A stretch of DNA of 64,000 nucleotides from Viola odorata. Its lineage: Eukaryota > Streptophyta > Magnoliopsida > Malpighiales > Violaceae. The translations under genes were made by a program, and so were the position numbers. The stretch covers positions 23,126,078 to 23,190,077 of the forward strand of contig OY829537.1 in NCBI GenBank assembly GCA_963691705.1. Direction: 5' to 3'. This document shows positions 44,760-57,114 of this stretch, piece after piece. The notes below the pieces were generated by a model, which saw nothing but the letters and a program-made list of their open reading frames with translations, searched no databases and was not told the DNA's origin. The stretch's first letter is position 1; the number at the start of each line of letters is the position of its first letter.

Positions 44760-45239
44760 ATGGGCAGTTCCAGTGGGACATCTTCTTCTGGTCTCCGAAC
44801 CTCAAGCTCCGACGAGGATCTGCAGCAGCAGCAGCAGCAAGTAATGGATCAGAGGAAGCGCAAGAGGATGCTGTCGAATCGGGAATCGGCGCGCCGATCG
44901 AGGATGAAAAAACGGAGGCACCTGGATGATCTCATGTCGCAGGTGGGTCAGCTCCGGAAAGAGAACAATGATATCGTCGCCGGGATGGCATTTACCAGCC
45001 AACTTTACATGAAAATTGAAGCTGAGAATTCAATCTTGAGAGCCCAGATGGGTGAGCTTTGCCAGAGACTAGACTCTCTTAATGAGATAATTAATTATGC
45101 AGACCTAAGCAGCAGTGCCCTTCTTGATAACAATAATTATAATATTAATAATCATCAGATTAATCATGATTATAATCCATGGTCTTTCTTTCCATGTGAA
45201 TCAGCCAATTATGGGCATGGTCATGTACTAATTTCTTGA
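44760..45239 (+). CDS. group S1 bZIP transcription factor (159 aa), bZIP11/bZIP2-like
   Basis: Single-exon frame, 159 aa, the usual size for S1 bZIPs (about 145-175 aa). The N-terminus is Ser-rich with a short poly-Gln tract (23-28). The basic region RKRKRMLSNRESARRSRMKK has invariant Asn40 and Arg48. The leucine zipper follows with Leu58 and Leu65 and the S1 block ENSILRAQMGELCQRLDSLNEII. The C-terminus is Asn/His-rich and ends WSFFPCE...VLIS. Such factors bind ACGT (G/C-box) sites, dimerise with group C bZIPs and adjust amino-acid and sugar metabolism at low energy. The leader SC-uORF confirms S1 membership. Which paralogue (bZIP2, 11 or 44) is not resolved. Confidence 0.93.
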   Translation: MGSSSGTSSSGLRTSSSDEDLQQQQQQVMDQRKRKRMLSNRESARRSRMKKRRHLDDLMSQVGQLRKENNDIVAGMAFTSQLYMKIEAENSILRAQMGELCQRLDSLNEIINYADLSSSALLDNNNYNINNHQINHDYNPWSFFPCESANYGHGHVLIS

Positions 45240-45559
45240 TTGGGAATCTTCTTTGTTCGTGATCCAGCTGCCGTCGGCTTGGTGTTTTGCAATAAGAGTA
45301 ATTATTATTGTATTTATTTTTTTCAAGATCTGCCTATGGTATAAGATTGCCATTTGCCAGAAATGATGAAATATGTAATGCAATTGTATTATAGTATTGA
45401 CAATATGCTGGCTATTGGTTTGCCGGTATGTACTGGTATTAGACAAGGAACGTGTTGTTTTAATTTGTTAGTGGTTTAAATGGTTGTTTGTGTCATTATG
45501 AATAAAAAATGTGTTTTCCTTTTAAGAATTATTATTGTTTAGTACTTCCATGGTTCTTC

Positions 45560-45710
45560 TTTTTTTTTTTTTGAAAGGAAAAATTTCCATTACTGAAATT
45601 TAGTGAAAACAATCTAGTTGTTCAAAATATAAACCGTCCCAAGAATCAGACAAATTTATTACAAAAGCTCTTCTAGTGAGAGCATGAGCTTCTACATTAG
45701 TACTCCCATG
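45560..45710 (-). pseudogene. 5'-truncated LINE (L1-type) remnant, RNase H tail
   Basis: The minus strand reads NVEAHALTRRAFVINLSDSW to a stop at 45600-45602. This matches the C-terminal RNase H-like end of plant L1 ORF2. It is followed on the minus strand by a short 3' UTR and a poly-A (13 T on the plus strand, 45560-45572). About 150 bp remain, as in 5'-truncated insertions. It lies 320 bp past the bZIP stop, perhaps in or near its 3' UTR. Confidence 0.7.
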
Positions 45711-47682
45711 CTTGAATTATCGCCACCTAACAAATAGATCTTTTAACAATTTTTTATCGAATTCGTCCTAAATTATTTTTTCGTCGCTAAAATACCCATT
45801 AAGTTTTTCATCCAAATCCTAACATATTTTATTTGACCATATTTTTTAATTCTTTTTTATTTTCTAAAAAAGATAAAAAATAGAATAAATAAGATAATAT
45901 TTTTAAAAAAATAATCAAATACATAAAACAAATCCAGAATACAATTTTAAATAGTGATAAATATTTTGAAGAATTAAAAAAAATGAAATTAAGTAAGGAT
46001 GCTTTTGTTTTTTTGTTTTGAATTTTTTCAACAAATTAAAAGTTCCGATTTGTTTTAGTTTTATTTATTTTTATAATTATTTTAAACATTGTATCAATAT
46101 TTAGAATTTTATTTTATTTTCTGGATTTGTTTTGTTCATTTCAATTTTTTCTTAATTTTTTAATAACTAGCTATTTTCATAATATATTACTTAAAAATTA
46201 CTAAGTTAAAAATAATTTTGAAAGCTTATACATATGATAGCTTGATCACATATCATCACAAGTGTTAATCATCGAGAACTTGTGTGTAATATAAATTAAA
46301 TAATATTATTATTTGTATAAATATTTTATTAACTTGTCAAATTTGAACAAAACACTCCATTTAACTTTTTAATAAATTTTAATTTTCATACTTTTGTCCA
46401 TAAGTCTGTTTTTTCAAGAGAATCCAAAATTTTCCTTGAAAGATTACTTAATTGAGATGGTAAGAGCAAAGATAAACTAATCAAGGATCTAATAAAAAAA
46501 ACTAAACAAATATAAGGACAAAATTGATACTTTAAAAAGATTAAAAAAGGAAAACTCACCCACACACCTTGCCTTTCTTTTATTAATTTTAATCTGTCAC
46601 TTTCTTTCTTCATCTCTATTCTTTTTCTTCTTCTCCTCTCATCCTTCATTATTTGCGTTGACTTAGGATTAAATTAGCAAAACTTGGAAAATTTTGGGGC
46701 TAGTGACATTCATGAGTGGTGTGAATCTGTTCATCTTTTACATAGATATATACATATACTTTTTTTTTCCAATTTAATGTTTTGATTTCACAGCCGGCCG
46801 ATGGCGGTGAAGAACTTTGTAATACCATACTATATTTTTAATTCATTGAATTTATTAACATCTACTCCATTTAAATCATTGAATTTGCTTAATCCACTCG
46901 TATGTTGGACATTGTTTTTTTCGGTAAACTATATAAATTACCCTTTAGTGACAAATTAGGAAGGTCGATTTTAAAGACGAAATTTAGTGACAATAATTTT
47001 AGTCGCTGATTCACTTATAGTGACAAATTAGAAATTGATTTTAGTCTCTAATGCCTCATTTTTTGGTAACATTTTAAGGAATGAATTAATTGACATTCGA
47101 GGTTTTTTAATTTTCTTTTCATTTTTAATTTACTCCAATATATCAAATATTAAATAAATATAAAAATGAAAAAAAATGTATTTTTACTGAGCATGTTTAT
47201 AATTAACCTTGATTATACGTCACTTAGATTTTATTAAAGTATTTTTTTTCCTTTCAAATTTATTCCATCTACTATGTCTCTTAAATCATTAATCATGTGT
47301 TTGATATTTTAAAACTATTAGTAACATTATTTAGAAACAAATTTTAGGTTAGTTTTTTTCAAGTTGCATTATGCATGATGATTCTTTATTTTGTTGTAGT
47401 TTAATTTGACTTAGTTCCCATGAGTTTGAACTAAAATTTCAATTAACACCCTGCATTCATAAATCCTAAATTCCCCTAACCTTTGTACTAAAATTTAACT
47501 AATCATACTTTTGGCACGATTAAAAGAAATATATATTTTTTTATTTAAATCAAACTGTAAAGTAAAAAATTAAAAGGCTTATAAACAACAAGGCAACAAG
47601 GAACAAATTCTTACCAGTTTCCCACTTGTCAAGTTCAGCTATATCTTCTTCAATTTTGATGGTTTTTTTTAGATCTTCTAGA
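45711..47682. other. AT-rich intergenic DNA
   Basis: No supported gene. Around 46940-47060 the motif TAGTGACAAATTAG recurs (three diverged copies), suggesting an old MITE. Confidence 0.5.
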
Positions 47683-48898
47683 TCAATCTTGTGTACAAAT
47701 CAGAGATTGCACAACTTTAAAAGTTAGTGAGCTCTTAAAGGAATCCAACACTCTTCCTCTGGTGCTGAATGCAGATTCTGAAGCAACAGTGGAAACAGAG
47801 ACAACCAACACATCCCTTGCCATTCTTGATAAAATTGGATACCTAAGTGAATGCTTTCTCCACCAATCTAGAATAGAAAACCCCTCTTCGTCTTGGACAA
47901 CATCTTCTTGCAAATACAAATCTAATTCAGACCTATTCTTGAAAGCCCCAACTTCTGACCTTAACCTCTTGAATCTTAATTTTCTATCATTTTTCATTTC
48001 ATCTCCCTCTTCATTATGAAATGTAACATTACTGTCACTGCCAGATTTTTCTATCCTCTCATTAATTTTCTTTTTGGGATCATAAATCTCACAATAAGCC
48101 ACATAAAACCTCTTTATATCCTCCCCCACCTTCTTTCCCAAACTCTCATCAATTATCTCATCATGCAAGTCAGTCAATAAGTTCCATAAATTCAATTTTG
48201 TTTCTTGCATAAAGCACTTCAACAATATAGAACAAAGAATTGAATTTGCTAACCTCGCCTCAATACTTATTGAACTTCTCAAACATTGCTTCAGTTCAAA
48301 GTTATTACTATTTCTCCATTTTTTCAGCAAACATGCAACATTAGTTATTTCTTCAAAGTAAGTATTAGAAGTGACATACAAAAACCCAGATACAAAATAT
48401 TTCAAGTCATGAAAATATTTTTAAAAATTGCACAATCTTGTAGCACTAACCTAATCCTCTTCAGTAGGTATCCCCCCAAATTGTTACCATCTTCTTCATT
48501 TTTTTCTGAAATTTTATTTTCAACTAATCCATCTTTTTTTGACACCCAATTCTGTAGCTCAATTTTATAAAATGGACCCACATGAACAAATGTATCAAAT
48601 GCCTTTTTCATATTTACAAGCAGCTTCCAACATCAAATATGTGGAATTCTACCTAGTACACACATCTAAACACAAAAGAGAGCTTGTGTCAATCTTCTCT
48701 TTTTCAGCACACAATTTAAATTTCTCTAACCTAGATAGGAACTGCCTCACATATCTAATAACTTCTCTAATTTTAGAAAGAGATTGCCTTAATGTTTTGA
48801 GACCATCTTGCACCATTAAATTTAGGATATGAGCAATACACCTAACATGGAAAAATTCCCCACCTAAAATGCTAGTACCCCGCTGCACTATTTTTTTC
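47683..48898 (-). pseudogene. hAT transposase, C-terminal half
   Basis: Frames at 49074-48649, 48611-48402 and 48405-47683 cover in order HVRCIAHILNLMVQDGL (typical of plant RICESLEEPER-like hAT), LYFKDCAIF-like text, the DUF4413-type GEDIKRFYVAYC block, and the dimerisation domain with DWWRKHSLRYPILSRMARD and VASESAFSTRGRVLD. Stops and frameshifts lie between the blocks, so it is inactive. A gene of this kind can be domesticated, but the breaks here argue against that. Confidence 0.85.
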
Positions 48899-49499
48899 TT
48901 AGGGTCTGTTTGACGTTCCGGTTCTGTAGGAAAAATTTCTGTGGGAAAACGGCTTCTAGGAAACGGAGTGTATTGTTTGGTAAATTTTTTAAAAGTGTTG
49001 TGAGATAGCTGAGGTGTTTGGTAAAACAGTTTTTCAAAATTATGGTTTGAATGTAAAATGACCATAAAGGGCACAATTCATTTCAAGTGTTATAATTAAT
49101 TTTTTTAGTATCTTTATATATGTTTTTAATCAATTTATTTATAATCTAACATCTACCACCTAATATTTATCTAATATCATAAATAAATTAAACTTATTAA
49201 TACCATAAAAAATTTAAGTTATTAATACCATAAATAAATATTTATCTAATATAACAAAAAGTTTTAAACTATTAGCTTCGAAAATGGAATGAATTACTCT
49301 GAAATTGGAATGAATTACTCTAAAATTGTAATAAAATTACATGAAAAAGTTTTAAATTAATTAATGCATTAAAAATTAAACCTGTCATTACATATATAAA
49401 AAGTACAATTACATATTAAGCATTAAACTATTAGCTATTGAGTTACGAACTTCATTCATAGGCAAAATTTGACTACGGTCCCATTCACTTTGCACACTT

Positions 49500-50106
49500 C
49501 CTTCACCCATATGCATTGCATCTTGCGAAATTCCCTTCGGATCCGGAAATATATCTTCTGGTATAAAATCTGGATTCTCATCCTATCTTTTGAAAGCAGG
49601 ATCCTCTAAAGATTTTCTTTGTATAAAATTGTGCAAAACCATAGAAGCGATTACAATTTTAGCTTGCGTTGGGAATGGATACGATGGCATGTCACGTAAT
49701 ATTTTCCATCTTCTCTTCCATACTCCAAATGTTCGTTCTATACAACTTCTTAATGAAGAATGAGCCCGATTAAAGATTTCCTTACGACCCCTGGGTGGTT
49801 GGCCTCATCGAAAATCAGGTAATGATACCTTGTACTCTTGTAAGGTTTCAGATTCCCATTAACGTCAGGATATCCAGCATCTACTACATAATACTTACCT
49901 AATATCACAAATAAGTTAAGGTTATTAATACAACAATAATTACTAGCTTAAATAAATAAACGTTATGAATATAACAATTTAACCTGCAGGTGGTTGAGGG
50001 AATTTCCATTCTGGATTGTTCACTACAGAATTGAAAATACGAGTATCATGGGTAGTGTCTTCCCATCCAACGCAAGCGTAGATAAAATTGCATGTCAAAA
50101 CTACAT
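49500..50106 (-). pseudogene. Harbinger transposase, C-terminal half
   Basis: The minus strand gives CVGWEDTTHDTRIF, then YYVVDAGYPDVNG (second catalytic Asp of DDE_Tnp_4) and a C-terminal NHPG...RKS...R-rich part with stops. It continues the frame that breaks off at 51651. Confidence 0.8.
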
Positions 50107-50111
50107 GCTGC

Positions 50112-51650
50112 TGACAGAGGCGTCGCAACCACTGCATAAATGTAAGTTCAACTCAGTGCTAAACCACAAAATATAATGTAGATAGTGATGAGAGGATCGA
50201 ATCCACAGGGAGGAAATCTTGAATAATTCTTATTTTTCTTGTAAAAACCAAATCGGAACAAAGTTGGGGGGAGTTTTGTGATTGTAACCAAATTAAAAAC
50301 AGTACTTGAATGTAAATCAGTGAGTGGGAGCAGCATGCACAAAATATAACCGAAATAATAAGTGAAATCAGAGGTAGAGAAACAATCCTTGGTAGAGATT
50401 CTTACAAGGTGACTATCCTTTGCAATTGATCATTGACAAAACATTTTCGGAATGGATTTATAAAGATGTTAAAGGAACAAGAGACACTCTAAATTCCCAG
50501 ATTCCCCCCTATACAAGCCAATTAAAAGAGACACTCTAATAATGACCCAAACTTTCCTAACAATTTCTCAAGGTTCGCCTAAGAGTTGCTGAAAAATTGT
50601 AAACACACGAGAAACCCATCTCAAGGTCTTGAGACGAACATACTCAGCCCAGAACCTGTTCCTTCCTTTCTCCTAGTTTCTAATGACAAGTCTTATGTCT
50701 ATTAGCTACTAATTGTCTACTTAATCTCCCCTTAATGTAGGATCAACACTGACATTAGAGAAACTGACAATATTCATTCAAATCAAATCATAGGTTAGCT
50801 ACGCCTAGATCTAACAAGAACGAATTTGGCATTTAAATGAGAAAGAAAGAAATACAAAAACATTCATATTAAGTTCAACAAAGTCTCACAATAACATGGA
50901 TAGTCAACCTCTAGTCTCTACCAAGAATCAGAGGAGTTTAGCTACAATACATAATTAAAATTACAAAATAAAACTTATTGTTCAAAGGTAGGAAATGCTG
51001 GAAAATGATGATGAAGATGTGCAGCAGCCCGTTGCTCCTTGCTGTCCTTCTTTCCCTCTGTCCGTTCTCGTCTATCTCCCCCCTCTCTTGGACGAAAATC
51101 CTCACTCTCTATAGCTCAACCATTCTCTCCTCCCACTTCCCCAAGGAGCAAGCACTCAAAGATAAATTAATTGCAAGCATGCAGCTCCAAAAATAAGGAA
51201 GAGACAAGAATAAATTCTTGTCTAGCACTAAGAAGAGATGGAATATATTCCTTATGGAGTCTCCAAGGAGTTCTTGAGTCAAAGAAATAAGGGAACACGA
51301 GATAGTGGAGCTTAGAAGCTGTCTAGCATGCCCAGGAGACAAGAATAGCACTAAGAAATAAAATAAACCTTGGCGCGCATAAACATGGCCGGACTGCCCA
51401 GAATTTCACCAGCGCAGACGATCCATCCCTAGGCCTAGGGATGGAGACAGGATGACTTCCACGAACAACCTCCAAAATCAGCCTTGATTGGAAATGCTCT
51501 ATCCTTCACCGATTCTACTCCTTTTCCTCTCTTATGATATTTCAAGCCTGAACAAAGGAAAAGGGAAGTAAATGGCCAAAAGAAGCAAATAAATACTCTC
51601 AATCCACAAGAGAAAGAGAGCATAAAACATCTAATCTAAGCAACCAATCT
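50112..51650. mobile_element. unclassified 1.5-kb insertion in the Harbinger transposase
   Basis: It is flanked by a 5-bp duplication, GCTGC (50107-50111 and 51651-51655). Removing it with one copy reconnects the transposase reading frame. It starts TGACAGAGGCGTCGC and ends CCAATCT, with no inverted or direct terminal repeats seen and no coding capacity. It contains GGATCGAATCCACAGGGAGG near 50193. A 5-bp duplication suggests integrase-type insertion, for example a solo LTR or non-autonomous retroelement. Confidence 0.7.
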
Positions 51651-52175
51651 GCTGCCATAACATTTTAAGTCGGAATACCTTTTCTGCCAATGTATCTAAT
51701 TTGATCTTCTGCGGTGGCATAAGCATGTACATGTGTTCCGTCTATGGCTCTAATAAAATCCTAAAAGAAATTGTAATCAATTTATTTGTATTTAACCGAG
51801 ATGCATAACATAAATATTATTATAAAATGTAAATAAAATGTAAATAAAATGAATTACTAAGTATACCTTAAAATATGGCATATATCTTTATTCATTTACA
51901 ATTTCTGGCGGGACAATATTGAAATCTCCAGGACAAATTATGTGCTCTGATAATAACCATACAACGTCTAATACCCGATTAAAAACTCTACTAGTAGTTT
52001 CTGTAGAGTGTTGAAAACGTTCGCAGACGTGCCTGTTTGAAGCACCTAAGGTGATGGTATATAAAAACATACACACTTTCTCAATAACTGACATTTTTCG
52101 CGACAACTGCAAATTGTAAGATGATTGTAATGTGCCCACTAGTTCTAATATTGTATCTTTATCCATCCAAAACAT
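51651..52175 (-). pseudogene. Harbinger transposase, N-terminal half
   Basis: The frame 52175-51888 reads MDKDTILELVGTLQS, then VCMFLYTITLGASNRHV and ERFQHSTETTSRVFN, the N-terminal domain of ALP1/Harbinger transposases. About 51775-51656 then gives IRAIDGTHVHAY (first catalytic Asp) and YIGRKG before the 1.5-kb insertion. Confidence 0.85.
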
Positions 52176-53213
52176 GTTGATAGACCGTGAATCTCTTCAA
52201 GACAATATCTCAGTCAACCACTTCATTCCTGTTTGGTACGAGGTCATACATGGCTCTTTATATATGTAAGTGCAGAAATACGTACTGATAGATGCAGTCG
52301 TAGCTGTCATTAACCACCAAAATTCTTCGTCATTGTCCACGTGCAAATCATTCCCTTCATTCATTTCTGGACAAAATATTACATGAATGAATAGATACAA
52401 AATAATACATAAAAACCAATATCTACAAATATACTAAAAAATAAAGGAGATGAAACATAATAAAAAAAACTTAAAATTTGCAACTCTAATCATACAATCA
52501 TTTTCAAAATATATTTGATAAAGACATGTAATATTACTACCATATAACATTTTTGTACATGAAACTAAAAGGAGAAGGATGAGAATGAGGTTACCTGTAC
52601 TCTCCTCTTCTACACGATGTATTTCACTTCATAAAATGCTCTCCATTGTAATGTTTTAGTATTTCACTATATTGTTATCAACATTTATATTAGGAGTTGC
52701 TATAAATTTGCATTCAATGTGTAAGAAGTGACAAAGGGTGGTAGTTTGAAAGAGGTGACATGTGGTTATTACTGGTTGGTGGAAATGGTTAGTCTTAATA
52801 AATATCTGCATTGTTTAGCAGTTGATAACTTGACATTGTTTAGGTTGATTTCTTTCCCTTTTTAATATATGATTTTTTTTTTCATTTCGTCATTGCTCGT
52901 GTATGGTAGGCCTAGGTGTATTTATTTGTTTTGTCTTTTTGTTATTTTAAGATGCTAAACATTTTATGTCATTTTATTTAAGATGCAATGTGTTGTTCAA
53001 AAAAATCATATTTATTTAAGATGCTAAACATTTTATTTCATTTTATTTGAAATAAAACACGACCATATAAATTAATAAACGATTAAACACAAAACGCATA
53101 CATAATAACTAATAAAAGGTAGTTCACTACTAATATTGTCATACAATATTGCAATACAACAAATATAATATAGCTCACTACTAATATTTTCATACAATCT
53201 TGCAATACAAAGT

Positions 53214-54160
53214 TCACAATTTATACCCTTTATAAGTAAAATGATACTGCAAATAGTTCAGCTTGTGTGCCGGTGAATCGAGCTCAAAATAGACCTCTCT
53301 CTTCATTTTGTCTTCGAGAAATTCAGTGGCAAACATAAAAATGTCTCCGTGGATGTCCAGCCCGGGTATGGTTTTCATGTCTGCCACACACACTCTTAAG
53401 CTAGGTACTTCAGGTTCAACAACCTTAGAGCTCATAGTTGAACTCCTAGAGGCCACCGCACTAACCAACGCATCCAGGTGTCTAGCTAGCATTGTTGCGC
53501 CCCCTGATTGCCTCTTTCCTTTCTTCAATCGAAGGCTTGGATTGGCACTCCCCCTTCCGTCAACAGTTCTCTTCCGATTACTTGGTACACTCGCTTGAGA
53601 ATTTCCACCCTCAAACAAATCATATCTGAATCACCAGAACCTTCAACATACTGGTGCTGGTCCTGCGACGTAATGTGCACATTGCATCCGAGTGATATAG
53701 CAAACTCTCTGGTAGCTACTATGGTGGAAAATATCACGTCTAGTTTCTATTCAAGTTATGGTTCAATTCCACATATTCTGAAGTTTGCAAAACTCGGGTT
53801 TACCTACACATAAAGATATAAAAACATCCATCATGCCATAAACTAACCAAATATTATGATAGTAGAGCAAACTACTTTCAAACGGCAAGAACTAACCTTG
53901 ATTTTTTCTTCCCACCAACCATCATCTGTACCAACTGTATTTTTATGCTTATCCCATCCTAACCCCGTCTCATTACGCATCAAATTTTTCCACAATTTAT
54001 AATCATTTTTTAAAGCATCCCATTTGTTCTTAAGTTGTTTTTGCCCATAAGACAATCCAGTTTTAGTCCGGAACTCATTCGTGATAAAGTCCCACCCTTG
54101 TTTGTTGAAATGAGTGTGTGGCCTAAATATTTTTTTCAATAGCAACAATGCACAAATCAC
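53214..54160 (-). pseudogene. Harbinger MYB/SANT-like accessory protein
   Basis: The frame 54160-53843 has the MYB/SANT-like (trihelix) domain with FNKQGWDFITNEF, LKNKWDALKNDYKLW and GLGWD. The frames 53737-53525 and 53618-53214 hold the Ser/Lys-rich middle and a C-terminus. In Harbinger elements this protein helps the transposase bind DNA and enter the nucleus. It is broken by frameshifts. Confidence 0.8.
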
Positions 54161-54444
54161 AAAATGTATGCACTACACCCTTGTGCCAAACAGCCTTCGA
54201 TATTCTACTTCCAGTTCCTTGGGTTGTCATCTACAACAAACACAATGCATTCAAAGCATGATTTACAATTAATTTCACTACTCTAGCATCTCTTCTTCAT
54301 TATAATCTACTAACTACTACAATGGAATCACTAGTAAGCTACATAAGGTCATTCACAATTCCGCAATATTTTCTTACATAACAAAAATAGGCAACGCAAT
54401 GACATAAACAGATACAATAAACACAATACACATTTTTTCAATAG

Positions 54445-54695
54445 CAGAAAAATCCAGCCAAAACAAGCATAAAAACTGGCAGAAAAATGAGCATACAGAC
54501 AGCCAAAACAAGCATGAAAACTGGCAGAAAAACTAGCATGTAGACCAGCTACAAACTTGCAGAAAAATCCAGCCAAGAACAAGCATAAAAATGGCAGAAA
54601 AGCAAGCGTACAAACAGCTACAAACTTGCAGAAAAATCCAGCCAAGAACAAGCATAAAAATGGCAGAAAAGCAAGCATACAAACAGCTACAATCA
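54445..54695. repeat. 69-bp tandem repeats inside the Harbinger element
   Basis: Units with GCTACAAACTTGCAGAAAAA, TCCAGCCAAGAACAAGCA and ATGGCAGAAAAGCAAGC recur 69 bp apart (54548, 54617). Shorter diverged copies precede them. 69 is a multiple of three, so open frames across it are not evidence of a gene. Confidence 0.8.
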
Positions 54696-55247
54696 AAGCG
54701 AGGCGGGTGTTGGTCAGAGCATTGTCGACGGCGAGGTGGAGTAGACGACGACGAGGTGGAGTAGACTCTCTCAACTGTATAACTTAACGCTTCAAAGACT
54801 TAAATGGGTGGCTTGACGACGGCAAGGTGGGTGTCTTGACAATGGCGAGGGTTTGTGCAATGGAGATTGTGAGAGAACTCAGAGAGAGAAATCGAGGGTT
54901 AGGGTTTTCGTTGGTCTGGATCACGATTTCTTTTGGGGCAGAAGAACAAATATTTTTCTTCGGGTGGAAGAACAAATTATATACCAGGTCTAAGTATAAA
55001 TCTTTCAAAATTGAGTGGATATTTTTGTCCACATAAATTTGTTGCCTCCTTCCTGTGTCCTTCTTAAAACTAACTTTTCCACCTTGGAGCAATTTGCTCC
55101 AGGCTCAAAACCAAGGAAATCCTTGGTTTTGAAACTAGGCTTCTCAAGAAGCCCAATTTAAATTGTCTTTACCAAACACCTTTTTCAAAAATTTGGTTTT
55201 GGAAACCAGCGTTCCGGTGTAGAACCGGAACGCCAAACACATACTTA

Positions 55248-56083
55248 ATATGTGAAACAACCCCATTATTAGAGCTAGCATTATCAACTTTAATTGTGAA
55301 AATCTTATCAATCCCCCACTCTCCCAAACATACCTCAAGTGCCCCCCTATTGCATCACCCTTACGACTACTTATTGGACAAAAAAATAATATTTTTTTGT
55401 TCAAATTTCATTCATTATCAATAAAATGTGTAGTTACACACATATAGTTAATTCTTTGTATTGAGGTTCAAGTATCGGTGGTAATACACACCCTTTGACA
55501 GTCTGTAGCAAGAAATTTAACCAATTTTGTTCTCTCATCAATATAAAGCTGATAACAAACCTTAGGAATAGTTGACCTAGAAGGCACCTTAAACCTAATT
55601 TGTGTTGCTGTCATAAACGATCTAAAACCAGGCCTCTACAAAACTAAAGGGTAGTTCATCCTCAATTATCATCTGACCTAAGGCCTTCTTACAAGCATCT
55701 TGGTCAAATCTCCAAGATCTTACAACCTTACTCCCATCATCATTTACCTACATATCAATTTCTGTTTGTTTGGTGTTAGATGTTTGTGGTACTTGTTTAC
55801 AGGTTTTCATATGGTTTTTCAAACCAGATGTACCATGTGCTTTTAGGTGACAACCAATTTCAGTAGCACAAAATTTGCACTTACTTTTTGGATCACCATT
55901 TTCACTCACAAATTGCGCCCACACCGAAGATCTTGGAGTTATGGCATTTCTAACTTTTGGTTTCTTTACTACTGTAGCAGCATGAGCATGATCTTTGGCA
56001 GCAACAGCTGAGGGTTCTGCTCCAACTTGCTCTTGGAAAGGAGCAACAACAATGTCAACAACAGAAGGAGTCACAGTCTCCAT
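55248..56083 (-). pseudogene. hAT transposase, N-terminal half with BED zinc finger
   Basis: Start Met at 56083. The BED finger has SSVWAQFV, KCKFC and LKNHMKTC (CX2C...HX3C) at residues ~53-93. The minus strand downstream of the stop at 55748 still reads transposase text (SWRFDQDACKKAL, then MCVTTHFID) to the Harbinger insertion point. Confidence 0.82.
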
Positions 56084-57114
56084 TTAGATAAAGCTAAAAC
56101 AAAAATAAAAACAGATTAGTTTCTAACAGAAGTTGAGAAACATAATTACTTTCTACCACACAAAAATAATTAGTACTAGTTGTAACACAAATAAACAATC
56201 AGTAGTTGAAAAAACAAAATTATTTTCAGCAATTCATCCTCAATTCTCATCGGTTGAATCCCTTGAATCCCCAATTTTCTAACCTTAAATTGTTTGTACT
56301 GATTTAGTACGTCTGATGAAACAATTTTCAAAATTAGGGTTTGTTAAAAAGATTGAGATTGGAGTATTGGATTTGGAGGAGGCGGTGGTGGAGCAAGATG
56401 AGGAGGTGGTGGTGGTGGAGCCGTGGAGGATCGGGCTATGGAAGTGGGAGGTCTGGAACGCTGAGATTGAAATATCGTCGTCAACGAGTAAGAGGGAGAG
56501 AGAGAGAGGAGAAGAAAGAAGTCGATTGCAGGCTGCCTTTGTCTAAAAATGAAGAAAGAAAAAAATGACTGGAAAAAAATGCTTATATATTAGGTCATAA
56601 GTTTTCAGTTAAAATGGTTAACTGAAATTTTCATTATTAACTTCCGTTCCGTTCCGTAGTAAAGTTTGGTTTCGAAAATTTCGAAATCAAATTTTGAAAT
56701 TTCGACACCAAACAAGCAAAATTTCGGTTTCAGAATTTCAAAATTTCGGATGCAAAATTCTGATGAACACTCATGGCACCAAAGATGTATTTACTTTAAT
56801 AAGAATGATTAGAATGATGAGATCAGCTCCTACAATTATTAAGCCGCTGGATGTGAACAATTGGTAGGTAGGGATAGCCAATTGGGATGTGTACCTGATT
56901 TTTTAAGGGCAATAATTAGGTCCTGTCGTCCTCTATTTTGTTAACTAGTATTATTAAATCAAAGCAAGCTCATAATTCACATGATCATCATTCTCCAGTA
57001 CTCCAAACTGAACTAATACATGATATTCAATCCGGTTTATATTTAGATATAAGTCTGGTATTCTTATGACTATCACCAATAATTTTAGCAACTTAATTTC
57101 TTTTTATTCTGTTC

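Larger units (their letters stand above)
48902..55244 (-). mobile_element. PIF/Harbinger transposon inserted in the hAT transposase
   Basis: The 6343-bp insertion has ~24-bp imperfect inverted termini (GGGTCTGTTTGACGTTCCGG at 48902 and its relative at 55220-55244). The 3-bp duplication is TTA (48899-48901 and 55245-55247), the standard target of PIF/Harbinger. It carries remnants of both expected genes on the minus strand: a MYB/SANT-like protein (53.2-54.2 kb) and a DDE transposase (49.5-52.2 kb). The transposase is further split by a 1.5-kb insertion (50112-51650). All coding parts have stops. Confidence 0.9.
47683..56772 (-). mobile_element. decayed hAT transposon, split by a PIF/Harbinger element
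   Basis: On the minus strand a BED zinc-finger N-terminus (56083-55748) and central transposase text (to 55248) are continued, beyond the Harbinger insertion, from 48898 to the hAT dimerisation domain ending at 47683. The right end probably lies near 56772, where a hAT-like terminus GATGAACACTCA follows TTTCGG-rich subterminal DNA. I could not find the matching left terminus, so the left limit is only the end of the coding remnant. Confidence 0.75.

Noticed and set aside
46386..46649. 87-aa Lys/Arg-rich frame
   Set aside because: Low-complexity AT/GA-rich DNA with no supporting signals.
54349..54774. 141-aa minus-strand hydrophobic frame with repeats
   Set aside because: Created by 69-bp tandem repeats in the Harbinger element.
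56316..56568. Two overlapping Trp/Arg-rich or Glu-rich frames
   Set aside because: GA-rich leader DNA of the hAT element; no family features.
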